Assembly (NCBI RefSeq): GCF_000799565.1
Contig: NZ_JUHB01000001.1
Span: 1,550,001-1,614,000, forward strand
Source: Cellulophaga sp. Hel_I_12
Lineage (GTDB): Bacteria > Bacteroidota > Bacteroidia > Flavobacteriales > Flavobacteriaceae
Length of the DNA stretch: 64,000 nucleotides
Direction: 5' to 3'
Shown here one piece after another: positions 36,826 to 42,998 of this stretch. Position 1 is the stretch's first letter; each line of letters begins with the position of its first letter. A program made the position numbers and the translations under genes. The notes beneath the pieces were generated by a model, which had not been told where the DNA came from, searched no databases, and saw nothing but the letters and a program-made list of their open reading frames with translations.

Positions 36826-36863
36826 AAAAGTCCGAATATAGTTTTGCTATTTCGGACTTTTTT
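36826..36863 (+). terminator. Rho-independent terminator of the M3 peptidase gene
   Basis: AAAAGTCCGAATA and TATTTCGGACTTTT pair with one bulged base around a TAGTTTTGC-type loop, followed by T. It lies 19 nt after the stop codon. Confidence 0.85.
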
Positions 36864-36896
36864 AGGTTTAAAAAATCTTTACAATTAAATTGCTTT

Positions 36897-37018
36897 GTCA
36901 GTTTTAGTGTTTTTAGCGCAATGAAATAAAGCTAAAAGTGTATCGAGAACTACCCAATCTTATGTCAGTTCGCGTGTTTTTAGCGAAATGAAATGAAGCT
37001 AAAAATGTATCGAGAACC
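36897..37018 (+). repeat. Tandem copies of a 55-bp palindrome-bearing repeat
   Basis: Two imperfect copies (36897-36951 and 36964-37018, 67-bp period) start GTCAGTT and end TGTATCGAGAAC. Each contains TTTTTAGC...GCTAAAA, an 8-bp stem around an AAATGAAAT-type loop. They resemble dispersed REP-like elements of Flavobacteriia. The remaining gap (37019-37210) up to the cassette region holds no gene that I can support, including no integrase. Confidence 0.7.
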
Positions 37019-37210
37019 CTCGCCACCGAAAAGACTTCTCAACCTGACGCTATACGCGTATCCACAAGGCAAAAAATAACCGTTCACCGATGATTTTAAG
37101 CACTACAACCAATAGTTGATAAATCCTACATATCTTGTGGAAAAGCGCAGGGTTGTTTAGAAAATAGCTCTTATTTTTAGTTGCTGAATTAGAAATAACA
37201 GTAATCATAC

Positions 37211-37235
37211 CTATAGCCGTATGTTGTGCTTAATG
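37211..37235 (+). repeat. Left boundary of the cassette array (attC-like right arm)
   Basis: CTATAGCCGTATGTTGTGC followed by TTAATG is the near-perfect inverse of the sequence just behind the methyltransferase gene (37822-37845), with one indel and one mismatch. In an integron array the start of a cassette is complementary to its own distal R'' box in just this way. No left arm is present here, as would be expected at an attI-like insertion point or a truncated site. Confidence 0.6.
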
Positions 37236-37247
37236 TAAAAAGACCGA

Positions 37248-37814
37248 ATGACAGTAACCTATGACAAATACTATCAGACAAAAAACTTATTTGGAGAACC
37301 TTACCCCGAATTGATTAAGTTTTTTGCTGAATTTCCAAGGAAAGGAAAAGTACTTGACCTAGGTTGCGGACAAGGAAGAGATGCAATTGCTTTGGCGCGA
37401 CTTGGCTACTCTGTGACAGGAATTGACAACTCAAAAGTCGGTATCAACCAAATGAACGAAATCGGACAAAATGAAAAATTGGATTTGGACGGACAAGTCG
37501 GAGACATTTACGCTTTTGACCGTTTTAGTGAGTTTGACTTTGTTCTTTTAGACAGTATGTTTCATTTCGCCAAGAAGGACAAGGAACAAGAAATAGGACT
37601 GATTATGAAAATCGTTTCGGATATAAGAAACGGAAGTCGTGTGGTCATTTGCATTCAGGACACAGGAGATAAAGTCCAAACGCTCAACAAAGCAATTGAC
37701 ATTGAAAGAAAACATAAACGATTATTCGACAAAGAGTTTAAGTACATATTTGAAGACAGTGACAGTGGACATAAATCTGAAACTGATTATCGAATGATAG
37801 TAATTGAAAAATAA
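37248..37814 (+). CDS. Class I SAM-dependent methyltransferase
   Basis: 188 aa Rossmann-fold methyltransferase with motif I VLDLGCGQGRDAIALARLG and the acidic loop SVTGIDNSKVGI. It is short, without extra domains, and resembles the TehB/small-molecule group. The substrate is unknown. It is the first gene of the cassette-like array, flanked by complementary ends GTTGTGCTTAATG and CACTAAGCACAAC. Confidence 0.8.
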   Translation: MTVTYDKYYQTKNLFGEPYPELIKFFAEFPRKGKVLDLGCGQGRDAIALARLGYSVTGIDNSKVGINQMNEIGQNEKLDLDGQVGDIYAFDRFSEFDFVLLDSMFHFAKKDKEQEIGLIMKIVSDIRNGSRVVICIQDTGDKVQTLNKAIDIERKHKRLFDKEFKYIFEDSDSGHKSETDYRMIVIEK

Positions 37815-37821
37815 AGAAAAA

Positions 37822-37961
37822 CACTAAGCACAACATCGGCTATAGCAAATGCGGGCTGACTGCTTAAAAATGAAAATATCACAACTAAATAACATTCGGT
37901 CTGGCAGACAAAGATTCGGCATCAAAACCCCGCACTTACCATAGCCAAGGCCGTTGGCAAA
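37822..37961 (+). repeat. attC-like site behind the methyltransferase cassette
   Basis: The left arm GCACAACATCGGCTATAGC plus AAATGCGGG (37828-37855) is the imperfect inverse of the right arm CCCGCACTTACCATAGCC...CCGTTGGC (37929-37958), around a variable centre of about 70 nt. It opens with a CAAC box and closes with GTTGGCAAA (37953-37961), the first bases of the next unit. This is the layout of integron attC sites. Confidence 0.65.
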
Positions 37962-37967
37962 CATTTC

Positions 37968-38837
37968 ATGAAAGAGAGAATCCCATATTTATTAGAAATT
38001 TATCAAGCTTTTAAATCAGATGATATCAAATCTCGGTTGAAGCACTTTGATATACTTACAAATTCTCTTTTTACACTCACTCAAAGTCTCTTTGATAATA
38101 AAGTTCAAATCGAACATCATCATGCAGAAATTGAAAATAAATATTTTCGATATGGAATGGCAAATCATAGCATAAAAAAACTGCTAGGAGGAAATCGTTT
38201 TTTTATTATTAATAAAGAAATAGACATTACGGATTTGTTTTCAGCTTTTGCTTTAACTAGAATGCAAATAGAGTCTTTTGCTATCATGCACTATCTATTC
38301 TTTGACAAAGTTGACACAATCGAAAAGAATTTTAGATATGAAATTTACAAATTACATGGTCTTCAAAAGCAAAATAAATTTCCCGTAGAATTTGAAAAAA
38401 ATAAGGAGAAAAAGAAAAAAATTGAAAGTGATATTCAAATTCTAGTTGAAAAAATAAAAGGTTACGAAAGGTTTCAAAATTCCAATGATAAACAACAAAA
38501 AGTATATTTAAATCCTAAGCATGCTAAACTAGAAACAACTAAAGACATATTAGTTAAAAGTGGAATTGATTCCAACCGTATTAATGATATGTGGAACTTG
38601 TATTCGAATCATGCTCATGGGGAACATATAAGTGACAGACAATACAATTACATTTATAAAAACAAAAAGTCCACATTAGAGGAGTCTATGACAGTTATAT
38701 CTCTAAATACAATTTTGACTTCGACCCTTTGTAAATTAATTTCTGAAGAGTTTGAAGGAGTAAAAAAGAAATACAAGGAACTGCATTTAGGAGATAAAGT
38801 ACAAATAGAAGTTTGGAGTAATTTAAAGAAAAAATAA
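37968..38837 (+). CDS. Hypothetical protein, possibly DUF5677-like
   Basis: 289 aa, mostly alpha-helical and cytosolic, with a charged coiled-coil-like middle (EKNKEKKKKIESDIQILVEK) and a C-terminal segment RINDMWNLYSNHAHGEHISD with clustered histidines. That NxHxHGE-like region recalls DUF5677 and related HEPN-like helical proteins, but I do not recognise it with certainty. It forms one cassette-like unit with the next gene, 2 nt downstream. Confidence 0.65.
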   Translation: MKERIPYLLEIYQAFKSDDIKSRLKHFDILTNSLFTLTQSLFDNKVQIEHHHAEIENKYFRYGMANHSIKKLLGGNRFFIINKEIDITDLFSAFALTRMQIESFAIMHYLFFDKVDTIEKNFRYEIYKLHGLQKQNKFPVEFEKNKEKKKKIESDIQILVEKIKGYERFQNSNDKQQKVYLNPKHAKLETTKDILVKSGIDSNRINDMWNLYSNHAHGEHISDRQYNYIYKNKKSTLEESMTVISLNTILTSTLCKLISEEFEGVKKKYKELHLGDKVQIEVWSNLKKK

Positions 38838-38839
38838 AA

Positions 38840-39238
38840 ATGGCAAAAATGACTATTAATGTAATGGGCCTTGAACAAGGGAAAAGAATCATGGATGTCA
38901 TAATGCAATCCGTAAGAAGAGAGGGAAAATATGAATTGCCTGTTAGGAATAGCGTACAACCAGAAGACTTAATGGCAAACAAACTGGTTGGCTATAAAGT
39001 TTTGACAAGAAAATTTGTTAGAAATCATCCTAGAGCAGCTGATGTATATGAATATAATGCTGGTGAATATTTTGCAAATGCTGATATTAAAGGCGCTCAC
39101 AAATTTATAGAAGAAGAAAAGAAAAGGCTTGACCCTTCATATATTCAGCGAAATTGGAATAAAATAAGTAATAACGCATTAATTTCTGGCATTATTGGAG
39201 CTATAATTGGTGCTATAATAACTTTGATTTTTGCATGA
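38840..39238 (+). CDS. Hypothetical protein with C-terminal membrane anchor
   Basis: 132 aa. A soluble N-terminal domain (KMTINVMGLEQGKRIMDVIM, then QSVRREGKYELPV) is followed by one C-terminal TM helix (ALISGIIGAIIGAIITLIFA), a tail-anchored layout. It starts 2 nt after the previous stop, so the two products may work together at the inner membrane. No family was recognised. Confidence 0.65.
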   Translation: MAKMTINVMGLEQGKRIMDVIMQSVRREGKYELPVRNSVQPEDLMANKLVGYKVLTRKFVRNHPRAADVYEYNAGEYFANADIKGAHKFIEEEKKRLDPSYIQRNWNKISNNALISGIIGAIIGAIITLIFA

Positions 39239-39252
39239 AAAAATAAAAACGA

Positions 39253-39454
39253 TTTGCCAACAATGCCTAAACGTAATGCGGACTTTAGGGCTAAAACGAA
39301 AGGTCTGTGTATATTTATAATGTCGCTAAATCTTATGGATTTAGCTTTGGAACAAAAAAAGAAAAAGCAAAACAATAAGCTTTAGCTTCGTGCGTAGACG
39401 GTAACGAAAAGTTTCCTTGCCTGCCCCACTTGCCATAGCCTAAACGCTAGGTAC
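39253..39454 (+). repeat. attC-like site behind the two-gene unit
   Basis: TTTGCCAAC (39253-39261) is the perfect 9-bp inverse of GTTGGCAAA that opens this unit at 37953. The site is long (about 200 nt) and ends GCCTAAACGCTAGGTAC (39438-39454), whose GCTAGGTAC opens the next unit. Pairing of the outer arms is weaker than in the other sites. Confidence 0.5.
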
Positions 39455-39490
39455 AATTAGATTAAACATTAGGAAAAGCAAAATAATCGA

Positions 39491-40321
39491 ATGATAACAA
39501 TACTTTATTTAACTGATTTATATTATAATGCGAAAGGACGAAAATATTATGAAGAAGATTTATTTATTACGTCAAAACTAAAAGAGCATTTTAACATTCT
39601 TATTGGGAATCCACAGCAAGCAATTTCACATCTGAATTATGTAGACATTGTGATTTTCAGAAATACCGGAGTAGTCATGTATTTTAGTGACTATTTTCAA
39701 AAATTTCTACATGAAGTTTCTAACAACAACATTTTGACCTTTAATTCTTTTGATGGTAAAGCTGATATTAGAGGGAAAGAGTATTTATTAAACTTAACAA
39801 ATATAGGGTTCCCAGTTATTCCAACAATTGATAAATTGTCTGACCTAAGTCAATTAGGCAACCCAGAAAAGTATCTGATAAAGATTAAAAATGGAGCGGA
39901 TTCTATTGGAATGGAAATTCTCAGTAAAGAAGAACTATTAGATACTGAATTAAAAAATAAACTTATACAGCCTTACCTTGATTTTGAATATGAAATCTCT
40001 TTTTATTATTTGAATAATGAATTTCAATATGCTCTGTATGCTCCCGATAAAAATAAAAGGTGGGAACTTAAAGAAATTGAAGCATCGCTAGAAGATATAA
40101 AGTTCGCAGATAAATTTATTACATGGAACAATATTCAACATGGAATTACTCGAGTTGATGCCTGTAGGCTCAGAGACAATTCACTATTGCTTGTAGAGTT
40201 AGAAGATTTGAATCCATTTTTATCCATTGAATTATTAAGCGAGCAAAAACAAGAAGAATTTATATCTAGATTAATAAAAACATTAAAGACGCTTAAAAAA
40301 ACTGTACCTAACACTATATAA
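39491..40321 (+). CDS. ATP-grasp-like protein (RimK / glutathione synthetase type)
   Basis: 276 aa. An N-terminal alpha/beta domain (ITILYLTDLYYNAKGRKYYEED) is followed by an ATP-grasp-like core with KYLIKIKNGADSIGMEILSK, IQPYLDFEYEISFYY and a terminal VELEDLNPFLSIELL, which matches the metal-binding end of ATP-grasp enzymes. It could ligate an amino acid or peptide. The substrate is unknown. It is a single-gene cassette bounded by GCTAGGTAC and GTACCTAAC. Confidence 0.65.
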   Translation: MITILYLTDLYYNAKGRKYYEEDLFITSKLKEHFNILIGNPQQAISHLNYVDIVIFRNTGVVMYFSDYFQKFLHEVSNNNILTFNSFDGKADIRGKEYLLNLTNIGFPVIPTIDKLSDLSQLGNPEKYLIKIKNGADSIGMEILSKEELLDTELKNKLIQPYLDFEYEISFYYLNNEFQYALYAPDKNKRWELKEIEASLEDIKFADKFITWNNIQHGITRVDACRLRDNSLLLVELEDLNPFLSIELLSEQKQEEFISRLIKTLKTLKKTVPNTI

Positions 40322-40361
40322 AAATGCATTGAAACGTATTTTACATTAAACGTTAGGATGC
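40304..40361 (+). repeat. Short attC-like site behind the ATP-grasp gene
   Basis: ACCTAAC (40306-40312) fits the integron R'' consensus RYYYAAC and GTTAGGA (40352-40358) closes the site. Between them AAAATGC pairs with GTATTTT at 6 of 7 positions around an 8-nt loop. The 9-mer GTACCTAAC is the inverse of the unit's opening GCTAGGTAC with one mismatch. The left arm CCTAACACTATATAAAAAT recurs at 40934. Confidence 0.68.
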
Positions 40362-40382
40362 ATTTAATAACAGACGAAATAA

Positions 40383-40937
40383 ATGAATGAAATTGATGTT
40401 GAAAAATCTATAGAAAATAATAGATTGATTTGCAGAAGCTTAATTTTAAAAGTAACTGAAGTAATTTATATTATTTTGCTTTTTGGTTCTCTACTTTTTA
40501 TGTTTACAATTGATTCATTCTTAAAAATTGAAATTGATAATATAGGAACTTTAATGATCCCACTTATAACAATTATTATTTCTACCTTATTTATTTATTG
40601 GTATTTAAAAAATGACAAGTTACATCGCGAAAAGAATATTTTAACTGATAAAAATAAACTGATTATTGAAAAATATTTATTTCAACTAACTGAACAAAGA
40701 GAATGGAGTTTTACTGAAAATTCTGAATATTTAAAAATTATGAATATTCCTATGTGGCAGATACAAATTGGAAACTATAGTAAATTATATTTAATTTACG
40801 ATCATGATGATTTACTTTTAAACTTCTCAAGCTATGGTTTGTTCGGACTTAAATTCCCTGTAAATTATATTTGTAATCGCAATGTAGAACAAAAGCTTAT
40901 TCAGAAAATAAAGACTAAAATAAAAAACGCACCCTAA
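40383..40937 (+). CDS. Hypothetical two-TM membrane protein
   Basis: 184 aa with two N-terminal TM helices (VIYIILLFGSLLFMFTI and TLMIPLITIIISTLFIYWYL) and a soluble C-terminal domain with many aromatic residues (LYLIYDHDDLLLNFSSYGLFG). No family was recognised. It is a single-gene cassette bounded by GTTAGGATGC and GCACCCTAAC, which are complementary at 9 of 10 positions. Confidence 0.65.
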   Translation: MNEIDVEKSIENNRLICRSLILKVTEVIYIILLFGSLLFMFTIDSFLKIEIDNIGTLMIPLITIIISTLFIYWYLKNDKLHREKNILTDKNKLIIEKYLFQLTEQREWSFTENSEYLKIMNIPMWQIQIGNYSKLYLIYDHDDLLLNFSSYGLFGLKFPVNYICNRNVEQKLIQKIKTKIKNAP

Positions 40938-40992
40938 CACCATATAAAAATAATTGAGGTTTAGTGCTTAATCAAAGGTAGTTGTGTGTAAC
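40929..40992 (+). repeat. attC-like site behind the two-TM gene (degenerate right arm)
   Basis: GCACCCTAAC (40929-40938) closes the unit that opened with GTTAGGATGC. The left arm CCTAACACCATATAAAAAT is identical in 18 of 19 bases to that at 40308. The right arm is poorly paired; GTTGTGTGTAAC (40981-40992) is the likely next boundary. Confidence 0.5.
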
Positions 40993-41010
40993 TAAATAAC
41001 CATATGAAAT

Positions 41011-41211
41011 ATGAATACTAAAAAACTTAAGAAATCTAATGACAAAATGATCGCTGGAATTTGTTCTGGAATTGCTGAATATCTTGGTTGGCAAACTTCG
41101 CACGTAAGAATACTATTCGTTGTCGCTACAATGTTAGGCGCTGCTGGATTAATCATATATACTATTTTAAGCTTCGTGATGCCTAATGCTAATAATGACT
41201 CTTTAGTATAG
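41011..41211 (+). CDS. PspC-domain protein
   Basis: 66 aa with the PspC signature KKSNDKMIAGICSGIAEYLG and one TM helix (ILFVVATMLGAAGLIIYTIL). In the phage-shock response PspC senses membrane stress together with PspB and PspA; no psp partners are nearby. It is carried as a single small cassette-like unit. Confidence 0.85.
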   Translation: MNTKKLKKSNDKMIAGICSGIAEYLGWQTSHVRILFVVATMLGAAGLIIYTILSFVMPNANNDSLV

Positions 41212-41234
41212 CGGTTTAAAAACAAACAAACGAA

Positions 41235-41360
41235 GCTAAACACAAAGCCGTGTATAATTAATAGCTAGTACTTGACTACTTACAAAAATCCAAGGCAGAT
41301 TTTATATTCGGTTTGTATGTGCTAAATTGGGTACTTAAAACACCTTGCCATACATTAGGG
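41235..41360 (+). repeat. Weak attC-like spacer behind the PspC gene
   Basis: GCTAAACACAA (41235-41245) is the inverse of the opening TTGTGTGTAAC at 9 of 11 positions. The right end CTTGCCATACATTAGGG resembles the right ends of the other sites. Internal pairing is poor, so this is the least certain member. Confidence 0.35.
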
Positions 41361-41409
41361 AACGCAACAATTAAGTAGTTAAATTAAGAATTTTGAAACC
41401 ATATTTTTC

Positions 41410-41598
41410 ATGAAAAAAGCAGGCTTAATTAGCATTGCATTAGTTTGGATTTTAGCTTTACTAATTTTAATAATAGCGCTGACTGACTTGTACCCGAATA
41501 CTATTTTTAGAGACTATCGCTTCATAATGGTAATTGCATTTATTGCTCTAACTAGATTTTTAAAACCAATTTATAATGCTGTTATCCATATAAAATAA
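41410..41598 (+). CDS. Small two-TM membrane protein
   Basis: 62 aa: a first helix LISIALVWILALLILIIAL, a short loop DLYPNTIFRDYR, and a second helix FIMVIAFIALTRFL. No family was recognised. It ends 13 nt before the first GNAT gene, so the two share one unit or transcript. Confidence 0.6.
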   Translation: MKKAGLISIALVWILALLILIIALTDLYPNTIFRDYRFIMVIAFIALTRFLKPIYNAVIHIK

Positions 41599-41611
41599 GC
41601 ACAAGCAACGT

Positions 41612-42211
41612 ATGATGATGAACTTTAAAGAAGAATATATTCTTGAAAACAGCATAGTGAGGTTAACCCCTGTAAAAGCAACTGACTTTGATCATTTAGT
41701 GCACTTTGCAACGAATGAACCTGAATTATGGACCTATTCTTTAATTCAAGCAAGTTCAGCTGAAAAAATGAAAATCTATATTGACAAGGCACTTGAAGCA
41801 AGAAAAAATAAAAATTCATATGCCTTTCTTGTATTTGACAAACGGAAAAATCAATATGCAGGAAGTACAAGATTTTATGATATTCAAGTAGATAACGCTT
41901 CCTTACAACTTGGCTATACTTGGTACGGAAAAGAATTTCAAGGAACTGGAATAAACAAAAATTGTAAATTATTGCTTTTAGAATTTGCTTTTGATGTTCT
42001 GAAAATGCAAAGGGTAGAATTTAGAGCGGATCATAAAAACCAAAGAAGTATAAATGCTATGAAAAGTATGGGTTGTGTTGTTGAAGGAGTGCTAAGAAGT
42101 AACACCTATACACCAAATGGAGAACGAAGGGATAGCATTGTTTTGAGTATACTAAAAGACGAATGGAACAACAGCGTAAAACAAAAACTTCAAGTATATG
42201 CCAACCACTAA
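41612..42211 (+). CDS. GNAT family N-acetyltransferase (copy 1)
   Basis: 199 aa RimJ/RimL-like acetyltransferase: N-terminal NSIVRLTPVKATDFDHLVHF, the acetyl-CoA region LGYTWYGKEFQGTGINKNCK, and the C-terminal RVEFRADHKNQRSINAMKSM with the usual GCVVEGVLR. The start is one of three consecutive ATG codons. Copy 2 lies 3.6 kb downstream and differs at 13 residues. The substrate could be a protein N-terminus or small molecule; it cannot be told from sequence. Confidence 0.87.
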   Translation: MMMNFKEEYILENSIVRLTPVKATDFDHLVHFATNEPELWTYSLIQASSAEKMKIYIDKALEARKNKNSYAFLVFDKRKNQYAGSTRFYDIQVDNASLQLGYTWYGKEFQGTGINKNCKLLLLEFAFDVLKMQRVEFRADHKNQRSINAMKSMGCVVEGVLRSNTYTPNGERRDSIVLSILKDEWNNSVKQKLQVYANH

Positions 42212-42338
42212 CAATGAATATAAAAAATAGGCAAAACAGTAATGAATTCAAAGCTTTTGGCTCGCATCAAACTTTGTGCTTAACCGAAAGTTTCGTGCTT
42301 CGAAATCGCCTACTTTTTATATACTAAACGTTAGCTCC
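42206..42338 (+). repeat. Best-preserved attC-like site (behind GNAT copy 1)
   Basis: CACTAAC (42206-42212), a 5-nt spacer, then ATATAAAAAATAGGC (42218-42232) pairs with GCCTACTTTTTATAT (42308-42322) at 14 of 15 positions around a 75-nt centre. After a 7-nt spacer GTTAGCTCC (42330-42338) closes the site. This reproduces the R''-spacer-L''-variable-L'-spacer-R' order of attC. Confidence 0.72.
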
Positions 42339-42356
42339 AAGTTTGAACGAAATATC

Positions 42357-42995
42357 GTGAGTAAAAAAAAGAAGAAATATTATGTCGTTTGGAAAGGTTC
42401 TAAAACTGGAATTTTGGAATCTTGGGAAGAATGTAAAAACGCAATTCACGGTTTCAAAGGTGCTGAATATAAATCATTCACAACTCTTGAACTTGCTAAA
42501 AAAGCATATTCTGAAAACTATGAGGAATACAAAGGCAAAACCTTTTTTGAAAGTACTCTATCAAAAGAACAACTTGAATTAATTGGAGAACCAAACTTGG
42601 AGTCTGTTTCAGTAGATGCTGCTTGTAGCGGAAACCCTGGAATTGTGGAATATCAATGTGTTGACACCAAAACAAAAGAAATAATATTTTATTTTGGACC
42701 TTTGTATGATTCTACAAATAACGTTGGAGAATTTTTAGGTTTAGTTCATACGCTTGCACATATGAAAAAAGCAAATGACAAAAGACCTATCTATACAGAC
42801 AGTAAAACAGCGATAAGTTGGGTAAAGGGTAAGATATATAGAACAAGCCTTGAAAAAAGCCACCAAAATAGCAAATCATTTGAATTAATGGATAGAGCTG
42901 TTAAATGGTTGAACGAAAATAAAATAGAAAATAAAATTTTAAAATGGGAAACTCAAGCTTGGGGAGAAATTCCAGCTGATTTTGGAAGAAAATAA
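42357..42995 (+). CDS. Ribonuclease H with N-terminal viroplasmin domain
   Basis: 212 aa. An N-terminal hybrid-binding (viroplasmin) domain (KKYYVVWKGSKTGILESWEE) is followed by an RNase H fold with VSVDAACSGNPG, NNVGEFLGLVHTL, IYTDSKTAISWVKG and a final EIPADFGRK, which supply the D-E-D-D catalytic set. GTG 42357 is chosen because a longer frame would run back through the attC-like site. The UvrD-type helicase follows 3 nt later. It would cut RNA in RNA-DNA hybrids. Confidence 0.85.
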   Translation: MSKKKKKYYVVWKGSKTGILESWEECKNAIHGFKGAEYKSFTTLELAKKAYSENYEEYKGKTFFESTLSKEQLELIGEPNLESVSVDAACSGNPGIVEYQCVDTKTKEIIFYFGPLYDSTNNVGEFLGLVHTLAHMKKANDKRPIYTDSKTAISWVKGKIYRTSLEKSHQNSKSFELMDRAVKWLNENKIENKILKWETQAWGEIPADFGRK

Positions 42996-42998
42996 ACT

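Noticed and set aside
37078..37087. ACCGTTCAC on the plus strand, like a LytTR half-site
   Set aside because: No second repeat at 21 bp and no -7 element at the right distance; a single half-site is expected by chance.
36864..37240. Decayed integrase or attI upstream of the cassette array
   Set aside because: No tyrosine recombinase motif or long frame is present in this gap on either strand; only repeats were found.
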